The notes: a model not told the origin generated them from the letters alone. Positions 27,067-36,565 are shown, counted from the stretch's first letter. The stretch: DNA of 64,000 nucleotides from Halanaerobiales bacterium (GCA_023128035.1 JAGMES010000007.1:1-64000), one strand, 5' to 3'. Program-made: numbers and translations.

Positions 27067-27804
27067 TTAATCCCAGGTTTTCAATTCGCCTAAAGAATAA
27101 TATGGTACCATATTTTCCTGAAGCCAATTAATCGAATCCCGTGGAGACAGACCCCAGTTAGTTGGGCAAGTAGATAATAAACTTACAAAACTAAATCCTT
27201 TACCCGCTAATTGAGTCTCAAAAGCTTTTTTAATATATTTCTTCGCTTGAATAATATTTTTCGGAGAATCTACTACCCCAGAAGCAATATATGCTGAACC
27301 ATCTACTTGTGCCAAAATCTTTGGCATATCCAATGGGAAACCAGCCTTTTCAATAGAACGGCCTTTTGGCGAAGTACTGGTTTTTTGATTTGGTAAAGTT
27401 GTTGGAGCCATCTGCCCACCAGTCATACCATATATCGCATTATTAACAAAGAAAACTGTAATTAACTCACCACGAGCAGCAGAATGCAAAGCTTCTGCAC
27501 TACCTATAGAAGCAAGATCTCCATCACCCTGATAAGTGAAAACAACCCGATTAGGCAAAGAACGCTTAATTCCAGTTGCAACTGCACTGGCTCTTCCGTG
27601 AGCCGCCCCTGCCATATCACAATTAAAATAACGTTCACAAAACCCTGCACAACCAACAGGGGTAACCCCTATAGTTTTTCCTAAAAGATCCATCTCTTCC
27701 ATTACTTCTGCAATCAACCTATGAATGATTCCATGAGTACAGCCAGGACAATAATGGGTCCGGGCATCGGTCAAGCCTTTGGTCTTTGCAAAAACTTTCT
27801 TCAT
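27067..27804 (-). CDS. 2-oxoacid:ferredoxin oxidoreductase, beta subunit (TPP-binding)
   Basis: 245 residues. The TPP/Mg motif is visible: GDGDLASIGSAEALHSAARG followed by NNAIYGMTGGQ. The N-terminal HYCPGCTHGIIHRLIAEVM carries the conserved CPGC. No extra ferredoxin cluster is present, in line with the separate delta subunit. It is 20 bp from the gamma gene and 18 bp from the alpha gene. Confidence 0.94.
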   Translation of the reverse strand: MKKVFAKTKGLTDARTHYCPGCTHGIIHRLIAEVMEEMDLLGKTIGVTPVGCAGFCERYFNCDMAGAAHGRASAVATGIKRSLPNRVVFTYQGDGDLASIGSAEALHSAARGELITVFFVNNAIYGMTGGQMAPTTLPNQKTSTSPKGRSIEKAGFPLDMPKILAQVDGSAYIASGVVDSPKNIIQAKKYIKKAFETQLAGKGFSFVSLLSTCPTNWGLSPRDSINWLQENMVPYYSLGELKTWD

Positions 27805-27822
27805 CCTCTGTTCCCTCCCCGT

Positions 27823-28884
27823 TTACTTCTGCTCTAAACCAAATTTTAGTTTAACCTGTTCCAACAGTTCCTCAGGTGTTGGTACCATACCACCCTGACG
27901 ACCATAGAATTCCACTGGAACTCTACCATTTATTGTTAATCGAACATCTTCCACCATCTGCCCTAAACTTAACTCAACAGTAAGATACCCTTTAACATCT
28001 TTATTAAAAGCATCAACCGGGAAAGGCCAGAGAGTAATCGGACGAATTAAACCCAATTTAATTCCTTCTTTACGAGCCATCTGTACAGTAGTCTTAGCAA
28101 CACGACCACACAGTCCAAAACCAACCAGCAAATATTCAGCGTCTTCAGTCATATAATCTTCCCAGCGTTGTTCTTTCTCTTCAATTACTTTATATTTAGC
28201 ATCTAAGTGTTGTATGAAATTTTCAAATTTTTCTGGATCTAGATAGTAACTGGTCACAATATTGCGTTGTCCATCCCTAACTTCTGAGCCAGTAACAGCC
28301 CAATCTTTGGCAGGTAATTCTCTCTTTTCGCGAGCATTGAACTCAACAATCTCCATCATCTGACCCAAAACTCCATCAGTCAAAACTATAACAGGATTCC
28401 GATAAAGATCAGCCAAATCAAAAGCAGCCTGTGTTATATTTACCGCTTCTTGAACAGTGGAAGGAGCAAGAACAATAGTCTTATAATCACCATGTCCGCC
28501 ACCTTTAACAGCCTGGAAATAATCTCCTTGAGCAGGTTGCAAGCCACCTAAACCAGGACCACTACGTTGAACATTAATTATAACACATGGCAGTTCATTA
28601 GCAGAAATATATGAAATACCTTCCTGTTTTAAACTCATCCCTGGACTAGAAGTAGCTGTCATAGTTCTTACACCTGCAGCAGCAGCACCATAAACCATAT
28701 TAATTGCACTGACTTCACTCTCAGCCTGAACAAACTCTCCACCAGCTTCTGGTAATCTCCAGGAAAGATATTCAATCACTTCACTGGCTGGAGTAATCGG
28801 ATACCCAAAATACGTTTGACAACCAGCCTGCACAGCAGCTTCAGCAATGGCCTCATTGCCTTTCATCAATCGCTTTTTGCCCAT
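27823..28884 (-). CDS. vorB: 2-oxoacid:ferredoxin oxidoreductase, alpha subunit (VorB/KorA type)
   Basis: 353 residues. The N-terminal KGNEAIAEAAVQAGCQTYFGYPITPASEV is the pyrimidine-domain opening, and TATSSPGMSLKQEGISY the conserved substrate loop. C-terminal domain II ends in LTVELSLGQMVEDVRL. The pattern is the one usually annotated as 3-methyl-2-oxobutanoate dehydrogenase subunit VorB in anaerobic Firmicutes. In branched-chain amino-acid fermentation it would turn 2-oxoisovalerate into isobutyryl-CoA. A KOR role remains possible. Confidence 0.88.
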   Translation of the reverse strand: MGKKRLMKGNEAIAEAAVQAGCQTYFGYPITPASEVIEYLSWRLPEAGGEFVQAESEVSAINMVYGAAAAGVRTMTATSSPGMSLKQEGISYISANELPCVIINVQRSGPGLGGLQPAQGDYFQAVKGGGHGDYKTIVLAPSTVQEAVNITQAAFDLADLYRNPVIVLTDGVLGQMMEIVEFNAREKRELPAKDWAVTGSEVRDGQRNIVTSYYLDPEKFENFIQHLDAKYKVIEEKEQRWEDYMTEDAEYLLVGFGLCGRVAKTTVQMARKEGIKLGLIRPITLWPFPVDAFNKDVKGYLTVELSLGQMVEDVRLTINGRVPVEFYGRQGGMVPTPEELLEQVKLKFGLEQK

Positions 28885-28899
28885 TACATGTTTCCTCCT

Positions 28900-29112
28900 T
28901 TACTTATATACCTCAATGGCGACATCAGGACAGATCAAAGCACACATCTTACAACCAATACACTTACTCTCATCCAGAAGAATCGCTGGATAATAGCCCT
29001 GACTATTTGTATTCTCATCTACACCTATTGCATTTTTCGGGCACTCATCTAAACATAACATACATCCTTTACATACTTCACGATTCACTTGAATCTTAGC
29101 CACATCGGTCAC
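28900..29112 (-). CDS. 2-oxoacid:ferredoxin oxidoreductase, delta subunit (2x[4Fe-4S] ferredoxin)
   Basis: 70 residues with two ferredoxin clusters, CKGCMLCLDECPKNA and CIGCKMCALICPDVA, each CxxCxxCxxxCP. It passes electrons from the alpha/beta site to soluble ferredoxin. First gene of the operon, 15 bp before vorB, with GGGAGGTGA ribosome site and a near-consensus promoter upstream. Confidence 0.94.
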   Translation of the reverse strand: MTDVAKIQVNREVCKGCMLCLDECPKNAIGVDENTNSQGYYPAILLDESKCIGCKMCALICPDVAIEVYK

Positions 29113-29132
29113 CTCCCTGATTTAAATAACTA

Positions 29133-29161
29133 ATTATAACTATCAGAATCTTTTGAATCAA
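29133..29161 (-). promoter_or_regulatory. Sigma-A promoter of the vor operon
   Basis: Minus strand TTGATT (29161-29156), 17-bp spacer, TATAAT (29138-29133), about 20 bp before the ribosome site of the ferredoxin subunit gene. Confidence 0.75.
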
Positions 29162-29269
29162 CTCATTTTACAAACAACCTAATATACATTCCACAATTAG
29201 ATGCAAAATACCTTCCTATTTTCTGATATTGTGACAAAATATGAAGATGAAATTTTCCTATAAAATTTG

Positions 29270-29285
29270 TGCAAACGTTTTCGCA
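29270..29285 (+). promoter_or_regulatory. CcpA cre-like operator before glgP
   Basis: TGCAAACGTTTTCGCA fits the TGNAANCGNWNNC core of catabolite-responsive elements. It ends 3 bp before the -35 box of the promoter below, a position suited to control by CcpA or another LacI-family regulator. Confidence 0.5.
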
Positions 29286-29288
29286 ATT

Positions 29289-29324
29289 TTGCAGGAAACT
29301 ATTCCTTCAATGTAGAATAGTTTC
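29289..29324 (+). promoter_or_regulatory. glgP promoter overlapped by a 10-bp palindrome
   Basis: TTGCAG (29289-29294), 18-bp spacer, TAGAAT (29313-29318). GAAACTATTC (29295-29304) and GAATAGTTTC (29315-29324) form a perfect inverted repeat spanning the spacer and -10, so a second regulator may bind here. Confidence 0.5.
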
Positions 29325-29359
29325 TGAAAACCAAGAATACATCACAAGGAGGCATTATA

Positions 29360-30970
29360 ATGAAAAATAGTAACAAAATTCCGCACGTCGCTTATTTCTG
29401 TATGGAATATGGTTTACATGAAGAATTTCACTTATATTCTGGAGGTTTAGGGATCCTTGCTGGAGATCATATGAAAGCATCTCATGATTTAAATCTTCCT
29501 CTTGTTGGGGTTGGTTTACTTTGGAGACAGGGATATACACGTCAAATGATCGGAGAAGATGGTCAGCCTTATGATTCATATCCAATTTATGATTATGACT
29601 TTTTAAAAGATACCGGAGTTACTGTAAAAGTTAAAATTCGCAATGAAGAAGTCGCAGCAAAAGTTTGGAAAGTTGATAAGTATAAAAATGCTCCTTTATA
29701 CTTATTAGATACCTTCATCCCCGAAAATAAACATATGTGGATTACTGGTCAACTCTACGGTGGGGTTGGTGAAGTGCGGATTGCTCAGGAGATGATTCTT
29801 GGAATCGGTGGTGTCCGGGCTCTCCGTAAATTGGGCATTGATGTAGATGTTTACCACTTTAACGAAGGTCATGCCGCTTTAGCAGGTATCGAGCTAATTC
29901 ATGAAAAAATGGAAAAAGATTTTACCTTTAAAGAAGCCTGGGCTAAAACCCGTGAAGAAATTGTCTTTACCACCCATACGCCAATTCTAGCAGGAAACGA
30001 ATCCCATTCCTTAGAAGCTTTAATGTACATGGGTGCTAACAATGGGTTAACCATAGAGCAGATGGTTCAATTAGGGGATGCGCCTTTTGGTATGACTATC
30101 GCTGGGTTACGTCTTTCTAGAATCGCCAATGGTGTAGCTCAACTTCATGGTAAAACTTCCAAAAACATGTGGAAAGATGTAAAAGGATCTTCAACGATTA
30201 TTGCCATCACCAATGGTGTTCATCGAAATACCTGGGTAGATCCACGGATTCAAGCAAACCTGGATAATGATGAGACACTTTGGAATGCCCACATGGAGAT
30301 TAAAAAAGAATGTATTGAATTTATTAAAGAACGGACTAATATACAGTTAGATGCAGATAAACTCCTCATAGGCTTTGCCCGTCGTGCAGCACCATACAAG
30401 CGGAGTGATCTTATCTTTAAAGACCTTGACATTATCGAACCATACTTAAAGGATGGAAAAATTCAGATCGTCTTCTCCGGTAAGGCTCATCCACTTGATA
30501 TAGCTGGCAAAGGAATCGTCGCCAATCTAGTTAAAATGATGAAAAAATATCCAAATAGTGTTGTCTTTTTAGAAAACTATGACATCTCTATCGGTCGGAT
30601 GCTAACCCGGGGAACTGATGTCTGGTTAAATAACCCACGTCGTCCTTTAGAAGCATCCGGCACATCTGGGATGAAAGCTGCTATGAATGGTATCCTAAAC
30701 CTCTCCACTTTAGATGGTTGGTGGCCAGAAGCATGTGAACATGGTGTGAACGGCTGGCAATTAGGTGACTGTTATGAAGGCCCAAATGCGGATGAACATG
30801 ACCTGAAGTCTCTGTATAAAGTTCTCCTAGAAGAAGTTGTCCCTACATATTATAAAAACCGGGATAAATGGATTCAAATGATGCGGGCCAGCGTCAATTC
30901 AACCTATGAAAAATTCTCTGCAGCTAGAATGCTTAACGAATACTATAATCTGATGTATAGTAAAAAGTAA
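29360..30970 (+). CDS. glgP: Short-form alpha-glucan phosphorylase (GT35)
   Basis: 536 residues, the short phosphorylase type known from Thermotoga and many anaerobes rather than the 800-residue classical form. VAYFCMEYGLHEEFHLYSGGLGILAGDH is the family opening and DVYHFNEGHAAL a substrate loop. The PLP region is PLEASGTSGMKAAMNGILNL followed by STLDGWWPEA. It releases glucose-1-phosphate from glycogen or maltodextrin. It is monocistronic, with AAGGAGG 8 nt before ATG and a terminator right after. The cre-like site suggests carbon catabolite control. Confidence 0.95.
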   Translation: MKNSNKIPHVAYFCMEYGLHEEFHLYSGGLGILAGDHMKASHDLNLPLVGVGLLWRQGYTRQMIGEDGQPYDSYPIYDYDFLKDTGVTVKVKIRNEEVAAKVWKVDKYKNAPLYLLDTFIPENKHMWITGQLYGGVGEVRIAQEMILGIGGVRALRKLGIDVDVYHFNEGHAALAGIELIHEKMEKDFTFKEAWAKTREEIVFTTHTPILAGNESHSLEALMYMGANNGLTIEQMVQLGDAPFGMTIAGLRLSRIANGVAQLHGKTSKNMWKDVKGSSTIIAITNGVHRNTWVDPRIQANLDNDETLWNAHMEIKKECIEFIKERTNIQLDADKLLIGFARRAAPYKRSDLIFKDLDIIEPYLKDGKIQIVFSGKAHPLDIAGKGIVANLVKMMKKYPNSVVFLENYDISIGRMLTRGTDVWLNNPRRPLEASGTSGMKAAMNGILNLSTLDGWWPEACEHGVNGWQLGDCYEGPNADEHDLKSLYKVLLEEVVPTYYKNRDKWIQMMRASVNSTYEKFSAARMLNEYYNLMYSKK

Positions 30971-30988
30971 ATCGTCTTAATTTTTGGT

Positions 30989-31024
30989 AAGAGCAGCTCC
31001 ACAAGCCTAAATGGAACTGCTCTT
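30989..31024 (+). terminator. Terminator of glgP
   Basis: AAGAGCAGCTCC pairs with GGAACTGCTCTT (one mismatch), followed by TT and CAT. It lies 19 bp after the glgP stop. Confidence 0.8.
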
Positions 31025-31042
31025 TTCATATTAACAAGAAAG

Positions 31043-31984
31043 TTAGGGTGAAATAATTTTATTCACATTAGCTCTATTTTCAAAGAACCAAAAAAGCGCA
31101 CTTTGATATTTTTTTGCGACATTTTTCTTCGCAATAGAATAACAAAATTCAATATTAAGCAATAATGCAATCATTGTAACACTCCAAATCGCATCCAGTT
31201 CAATTTGGGTTAGAGTGATAATACGAGTATATCCTTTCATTAGGAAACCTAGATAACTTAGCCATTCATATAATTTTTCATTATTAAAATCTTCTTCAAG
31301 CAATAAATTAATAAAACTATAGCAAAGGTCATATAACCTAATACCATAAGCCGCTAGATCAAAATCTAAAATCCCTGATACTCTTTCACCTTCAAATAAT
31401 ATATTATATAAATGCAAATCTCTGTGGATTAACTGATGTGGCATTATATTATATTTGGATTGTATGTTTTCTTGTATATCTTTAACAATATTATTAAGAC
31501 GTCTAATCTCTGTGCTGCTTGAATGCATTTTAATCCTTGGATAAAGCCAGTATAAAAGATGATCAATCAAGTGGAACTTAGGAAAACTTTTCTCATAATT
31601 ACATCTTCTAAGTCCGTTATGAAGTTTTCCAATGGTAATTCCTAAAGAATAAATCCGTTTTTCAACTTTACATGATGAATTATCATAGATAAATTCTCCA
31701 GGCAAATAAGGATACAAACAAAAAAAATTATCATCTCGTTTTATATAATATTCATTTTGTAAAGTCAATATCGGAACAGGAACGGGAAGACCATACCTAT
31801 CAAGTTTTGAAACTAATTTACATTCTGATATAATCTTTTTTACATCCTCTTTCTGTTTCAGAACATATTTATCTCCAGTATCTAATTGAATCAGATGTGA
31901 CTTTTCAGCATATGAGCATAATTTATTTATCAATATAATTTTTTTTATTCCCCAATGTTTTAATAACATCGATGAGTTTATCAT
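31043..31984 (-). CDS. CotS/APH-family kinase-like protein (spore-coat associated)
   Basis: 313 residues with an aminoglycoside phosphotransferase/choline kinase fold. The ATP-lid strand is DKYVLKQKED, the catalytic loop HRDLHLYNILF and the metal-binding motif ILDFDLAAYGIRLYDLCY. This is the pattern of the CotS/YutH/HrK family found on Bacillus spore coats, here next to a glycosyltransferase operon. A small-molecule or sugar kinase function is likely because all catalytic residues are intact. It follows the glycosyltransferase operon after a terminator hairpin, so it may be expressed by read-through. Confidence 0.8.
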   Translation of the reverse strand: MINSSMLLKHWGIKKIILINKLCSYAEKSHLIQLDTGDKYVLKQKEDVKKIISECKLVSKLDRYGLPVPVPILTLQNEYYIKRDDNFFCLYPYLPGEFIYDNSSCKVEKRIYSLGITIGKLHNGLRRCNYEKSFPKFHLIDHLLYWLYPRIKMHSSSTEIRRLNNIVKDIQENIQSKYNIMPHQLIHRDLHLYNILFEGERVSGILDFDLAAYGIRLYDLCYSFINLLLEEDFNNEKLYEWLSYLGFLMKGYTRIITLTQIELDAIWSVTMIALLLNIEFCYSIAKKNVAKKYQSALFWFFENRANVNKIISP

Positions 31985-32007
31985 AAAATCACCCCTAAAA
32001 GAAATAT

Positions 32008-32045
32008 AAAAAAGCTGTTAGTTAGAAAAATTTAACAGCTTTTTT
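32008..32045. terminator. Terminator at the end of the large glycosyltransferase operon
   Basis: AAAAAAGCTGTTA and TAACAGCTTTTTT form a perfect 13-bp stem with a 12-nt loop. T-runs on both strands make it bidirectional. It immediately follows the stop of the GT4 gene at 32047. Confidence 0.85.
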
Positions 32046-32046
32046 A

Positions 32047-33150
32047 CTACCCCTCTCTGCCATTTTCTTCTAATAATATATTATCTAAAATCCTTTCATA
32101 CTCATCTATTACAGAATTTAAACTATGCCGCTTATTAACTTTATCGAAAGCATTTTCTACAATTTCCTTTCTCTTACTTTGATTTTTCTCATCAATAAGT
32201 TCTTCTATAGTCATAACCCCATCTTTAATTTTTCCAAGAGAATATAATTTACCTATAACGTTATCTTCGATCAAATCCCTAACTCCTCCTACGTCAGTAG
32301 AAACAACAGGACACTTGCATGCCATAGCTTCCAAAAAAATCATTGGAAGTGATTCATTACACGAAGTAGAAACTAAACATCCGCCAGAACTCGATGCTAA
32401 AGAATAAAATTGTGGCATTTTTTCATAAGATATACTCTTAAAAAAGGTGAAATTCTCAGTCATATCATTAACTTTTATAAATTTTTGCATAGAGTGCTTT
32501 AAATCTTTATGATAATGCTCATCACCAATGATAAAAAAATGTATGTTTTTTCTTTTATGAAGAAGATTTTTGCCTATTTTTAAAAATTCCATTGGATTTT
32601 TTTCCTTTTCCAATCTCCCAATCCACAGTAATATTTTTTTCCTGATAAACCGCTGATAACTTTTTCTCAATTCCTTAGTAGATATTTTTCTAAACAAACT
32701 TGTATCAATTGGATTAGGTAATACAAAAATTTTTTTGTCTTCTTGACTAAATTTTTCAACCAACCTCTTATTAAAGTATGACGGAACTATAATTGCTGAA
32801 ATTCGATGGTGATTAAGTTGGCTATAGAAATTATCTATTTCTGATAAAGAAGAAACGTGAGTTTCAAAAATTATTTTACCTGCAACTTTAAAGCGATCTA
32901 TTATCGAAAAAAAATCTGGATAATCAATGATAGTAATAAAATCAAATTTCTTTTCCAATAGAGCACCTACATCTTCCATACCAACAGTGATATAGGAGTA
33001 ATTTTCAAAGTATTCGGCTCCTAAACCGTAAAATTTTGAAAAAAGCACTTCACTCTCAATACCTAGTTTTTTCATAACCTTTATTTTATTCAATATCGAA
33101 GTCTCAACTCCGCCTAATCCACAATAGGGATATACATATAAATGTTTCAT
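32047..33150 (-). CDS. GT4 glycosyltransferase
   Basis: 367 residues, GT-B fold. The N-terminal GLGGVETSILNKIKVMKKLG is the acceptor-domain glycine loop, VLPNPIDTSLF and ILLWIGRLEKEKNPMEFLKIG mark the linker and donor domain, and ESLPMIFLEAMACKCPVVSTDVGG holds the E-x7-E motif. It transfers a sugar from an NDP-sugar with retention. Last gene of the operon starting at 44202; 10 bp from the GT2 gene upstream. Acceptor and donor are not predictable. Confidence 0.88.
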   Translation of the reverse strand: MKHLYVYPYCGLGGVETSILNKIKVMKKLGIESEVLFSKFYGLGAEYFENYSYITVGMEDVGALLEKKFDFITIIDYPDFFSIIDRFKVAGKIIFETHVSSLSEIDNFYSQLNHHRISAIIVPSYFNKRLVEKFSQEDKKIFVLPNPIDTSLFRKISTKELRKSYQRFIRKKILLWIGRLEKEKNPMEFLKIGKNLLHKRKNIHFFIIGDEHYHKDLKHSMQKFIKVNDMTENFTFFKSISYEKMPQFYSLASSSGGCLVSTSCNESLPMIFLEAMACKCPVVSTDVGGVRDLIEDNVIGKLYSLGKIKDGVMTIEELIDEKNQSKRKEIVENAFDKVNKRHSLNSVIDEYERILDNILLEENGREG

Positions 33151-33160
33151 CTTCTCACTC

Positions 33161-34324
33161 CTATAAACCCCTAACTAATTCTCGAAAGATTCGAATAAAA
33201 ATCTTAAATTGTTGCCGTACAGGATTTAATATATTCATCTCTTTTCTGATATCCATTAATTGATCATTACTCGTTTTCTTATTTTGTACAAATAACTCAG
33301 CTCTCTTTCTAACTAACATATCAAATTTTTCTATAACAAATTTAAACTTTCCACCTCTTTTTTTAAGCATCTGATATTCTTTAAAACCTTGCGATAAAGT
33401 CAACCAATCAAAAGAATTTTCAAGGTTTAATACTGTTAACAAGACAATAATTTCTTGATGTTTTTGAAAAAATATTTTATTGCTCTGTAACGTTTTTTCA
33501 CGATGTTCACTCAAAATAACATGTTCCTGATGAATACTTTCAATCTCAGATTCATAGCGAAATTTAATTCCACTTTTGTAAAGTCGATATCCCAGTTCCC
33601 AATCTTCTTCTCTAGGTAACTCTTCATCAAACCCTCCAACATTCAGTAGATTTTCCTTTCGAATAGATGCATTTCCAGTTCCGAAAAAAAGCCATGGAAA
33701 TGCAAATCCTTTCAAATTCGGGCCATATTCATCCACAACCTCTCCAAGGAATCCTTTACTCCATGACGGAATATAACTATAACGTTTTATATCTTTCAAA
33801 TCTTTCATTGATAAGATTTTCGTACCATCATTATATTTAAAATTTATCATTTTCAACTTTTTCTGAAAAAGTGGGGTTTTATTTCTCGCTTCTTCAAATT
33901 CATATTTCTGTGACTTAGTAAACTTAGAAAAATAAATTGCAAAAACTTTTCTCCAACTAAATAAACCACATAAACCAATATTCTTATCAATATTATGATG
34001 TTTCATATGCCCACTTATAAAGTTTGTAGGAACAATAAAATCACTGTCTGAAAAGATGATCACCTGCCCACGAGAGTTTTTAATCCCAATATTTCGGGCA
34101 GCTCCCGCTCCCTTATTTGATTCATTTCTCAGTATTTTCAGAGAATAGTTAACCTGGAGAGACATAAGCATCTCAAATGAATCATCTGTAGACCCATCAT
34201 CTATAACGATAACTTCAAATTTATCTTTAGAAAAATCTTGTTGATTAAAAGATAGCAAACTTAACCTTAGTAAATCTTTTCTATTAAAAGTTGGGATAAT
34301 CACACTAGCTATAATCTGACTCAT
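33161..34324 (-). CDS. GT2 glycosyltransferase with C-terminal helical extension
   Basis: 387 residues. GT-A fold: ASVIIPTFNRKDLLRLSL, EVIVIDDGSTDDSFE, and the DxD-type SDSDFIVP for metal/nucleotide. A C-terminal acceptor segment has NVGGFDEELPREEDWELGYRLYKSG. The last 100 residues form a charged helical tail not needed for the core fold. Inverting NDP-sugar transferase. It lies between the GH43-like gene and a GT4 gene in the minus-strand operon. Confidence 0.86.
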   Translation of the reverse strand: MSQIIASVIIPTFNRKDLLRLSLLSFNQQDFSKDKFEVIVIDDGSTDDSFEMLMSLQVNYSLKILRNESNKGAGAARNIGIKNSRGQVIIFSDSDFIVPTNFISGHMKHHNIDKNIGLCGLFSWRKVFAIYFSKFTKSQKYEFEEARNKTPLFQKKLKMINFKYNDGTKILSMKDLKDIKRYSYIPSWSKGFLGEVVDEYGPNLKGFAFPWLFFGTGNASIRKENLLNVGGFDEELPREEDWELGYRLYKSGIKFRYESEIESIHQEHVILSEHREKTLQSNKIFFQKHQEIIVLLTVLNLENSFDWLTLSQGFKEYQMLKKRGGKFKFVIEKFDMLVRKRAELFVQNKKTSNDQLMDIRKEMNILNPVRQQFKIFIRIFRELVRGL

Positions 34325-34343
34325 CTCCTCCCTCCTTACTTTC

Positions 34344-35396
34344 TTAGGTACTCTGTAAGCCTATCACAGAACCACCAAAATCGTAATCATTCACCGTATA
34401 GTTCTGGGCTTTTAATTTATTCGCTCCTTCTGCTGATAATTCAGAGGCTAAATAATGTATTTGAAAAATACCATTATCATGTATAGCAGAGATCATCATA
34501 TGAAGTTTATAATTTTCATCAATTAATGCACCAGCCCTGTATATTTTTTTTGCTCCAACCATACCTAGATCTAATACTCGATGAGGTAATGACCATTCCT
34601 CAGATAATCCTGTCTTTGAATACATAAACCACAGACCATCATTATATCTAGGAAACCAACACCAATAATACCCGTCAAAATACCGTACAATGGGATGGAA
34701 TGCAGATTGTCTTTCTCCATAATCTTTGGGATCATAAATGATAGATCTTTTTGCCCATTTTTTACCATTACTACTTTCTGCTCGACATAACCGAATAGGT
34801 TCAGACCAATCTGATTTTAAATTATCGTAAAACATTTCAAATTTTCTTGTATGTCTATTCCACAAAACAGAAGGCGCCCGAAGAAAGTCATATTCCCATT
34901 TATTTCCGTCATCTCTTGATCGCATTATTGGATTCCCTTTTATATCATCCCGCCAGTCTATTCCGTTATTTGATAAACCCAGAGCTATTTGACAACCTGA
35001 TGAACTACCCGAAGGTTGATACCAGGTCCACCATTTAGGATTCAATTCAGGAACATATAACAAACAAAAATCTGCCAAATGTTTATTTTTCCATGAGATA
35101 TTTTTGTTTCTATAAATAACTGGATTATCCCATAAGTCATCAGACCAATTTATCAAATCAGTTTTTAAACTATGAACTAAACACATATTTTCATATTTAT
35201 AAGGATTTTCTGGAGTATAAACCATTAAGATTTCATCTTGTCTATTAGGAAAAGGAATTAAATCTGGATGAACTCTACCTTTCCCCCCATATCCATCAAG
35301 ATGAAGATCTTTTTTAATAACAGTAAATTTTTTTCCAAACGCAAAGTCATTTATAAATAAACTATCTCCAACTGACTCATTTAAATGTTTTTTCAT
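34344..35396 (-). CDS. Five-bladed beta-propeller, GH43/GH32-like protein
   Basis: 350 residues without signal peptide. Repeated patterns such as RVHPDLIPFPNRQDEILMVYT, DWSEPIRLCRAESSNGKKW and FHPIVRYFDGYYWCWFPRY look like successive propeller blades of the GH43/GH32/GH62 superfamily. The acidic triad of an active glycosidase is not certain: DL in the first blade and YDN.KSDW in a later one are candidates. A cytoplasmic glycosidase-like protein in a biosynthetic operon may remodel or sense an intermediate. It may also be a phosphorylase of the GH130 type. 19 bp from the GT2 downstream. Confidence 0.6.
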   Translation of the reverse strand: MKKHLNESVGDSLFINDFAFGKKFTVIKKDLHLDGYGGKGRVHPDLIPFPNRQDEILMVYTPENPYKYENMCLVHSLKTDLINWSDDLWDNPVIYRNKNISWKNKHLADFCLLYVPELNPKWWTWYQPSGSSSGCQIALGLSNNGIDWRDDIKGNPIMRSRDDGNKWEYDFLRAPSVLWNRHTRKFEMFYDNLKSDWSEPIRLCRAESSNGKKWAKRSIIYDPKDYGERQSAFHPIVRYFDGYYWCWFPRYNDGLWFMYSKTGLSEEWSLPHRVLDLGMVGAKKIYRAGALIDENYKLHMMISAIHDNGIFQIHYLASELSAEGANKLKAQNYTVNDYDFGGSVIGLQST

Positions 35397-35428
35397 AGAA
35401 TGTCAGCTCCCTATAAGCATCTTAGTCA

Positions 35429-36565
35429 TCACAAAAGCTGTTCAAGAAGCTTTTCATACTCCTGAACCATCTTTACATCAGAATACTTATTTGCAAAAAA
35501 AAGTTTATTCCAGTCTCCGATTTTTTGCCTAGCTTCTTTATTTTCAATTAATTTCCCAAGATAATTAGCAAAGATTTCATTACTATAATCATTAATAATA
35601 TATCCACATTCTCCATTTAAAATATTTTTATCATAAGTCACAACACCTACATTTGTTGTAACTACAGGAATACCCATTTTTAATGCCTCAACAATCGCTA
35701 AACCAAAGCCTTCAATATAGGATGGAAAAACAAATATATCATATATCTGAAGAATATCTGCGACTTTTTCAATAAATCCGGGAAAAATTATATTTTTTAA
35801 GTTATATTTTTCAATAATCTGTTCTAGCTTGTTATAATATTTTACATTATAAATAAAATCACCTGGAATAACGAAATATAAATTATCAAATCTCTCATTT
35901 AATATCCTTGCAACTTCAATAATTCTTTCAATCCCTTTCTCTCTCGCTAACCGGCCTAAGTTACCAATAACGATAGCTTTATCAGGAATTCCAAGTTTTT
36001 TTCTCATGTATGCTTTTTTTATAGTAGTCTGAAATTTGGCTTCACTGATCCCATTTTCAATTATAATCATTTTCTCTTTCAAACCAGGAAATTGAAAAAA
36101 ATTAGTCATGAAATCGTACACAAGTTTTGAAACACAGATTATTTTTGAACTTTTCTTTAAAATCTCAATATATTTTTTTTTACTTTCTCGATATAATTTT
36201 GTGTACATTCCATGAACAATTTCGATTGTTTTGACACCTACATTTTGAGCGGCAAAATGCGCAGAAGGACAAAAGTTACAATATACTATATCTATGCCGT
36301 AATCTGAGATTATTCGCTCTAAACTTTTAATTTGTTCTCCTTCTGTCTTTCCATAATACCTAACATAATTTATAGCATGTTCCTGCAACAACTTTTCCTT
36401 ACCAGAATCAAGCAAAGTCGCGACAGAAACTTTATATTTACTCTTATCTAAATTCAATGCTAAATTTAAAATAATCTCTTGGGCGCCTCCTAACCCTTTT
36501 CCGTAACTAACAAACATCACGTTTTTTTTTCTATTATATTCTACAAAATAAACTTCATGCCCCAT
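35429..36565 (-). CDS. GT4 glycosyltransferase
   Basis: About 378 residues from the ATG at 36565, chosen because GGGGG lies 5 nt upstream; the longer frame would add nine residues. GT-B fold: VMFVSYGKGLGGAQEIILNLAL, the IVHGMYT segment, NLGRLAREKGIERIIEVARIL of the donor domain and YIEGFGLAIVEALKMGIPVVTTNVG with the E-x7-E motif. It overlaps the preceding GT2 gene by 11 bp, so translation is coupled. Confidence 0.88.
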   Translation of the reverse strand: MGHEVYFVEYNRKKNVMFVSYGKGLGGAQEIILNLALNLDKSKYKVSVATLLDSGKEKLLQEHAINYVRYYGKTEGEQIKSLERIISDYGIDIVYCNFCPSAHFAAQNVGVKTIEIVHGMYTKLYRESKKKYIEILKKSSKIICVSKLVYDFMTNFFQFPGLKEKMIIIENGISEAKFQTTIKKAYMRKKLGIPDKAIVIGNLGRLAREKGIERIIEVARILNERFDNLYFVIPGDFIYNVKYYNKLEQIIEKYNLKNIIFPGFIEKVADILQIYDIFVFPSYIEGFGLAIVEALKMGIPVVTTNVGVVTYDKNILNGECGYIINDYSNEIFANYLGKLIENKEARQKIGDWNKLFFANKYSDVKMVQEYEKLLEQLL

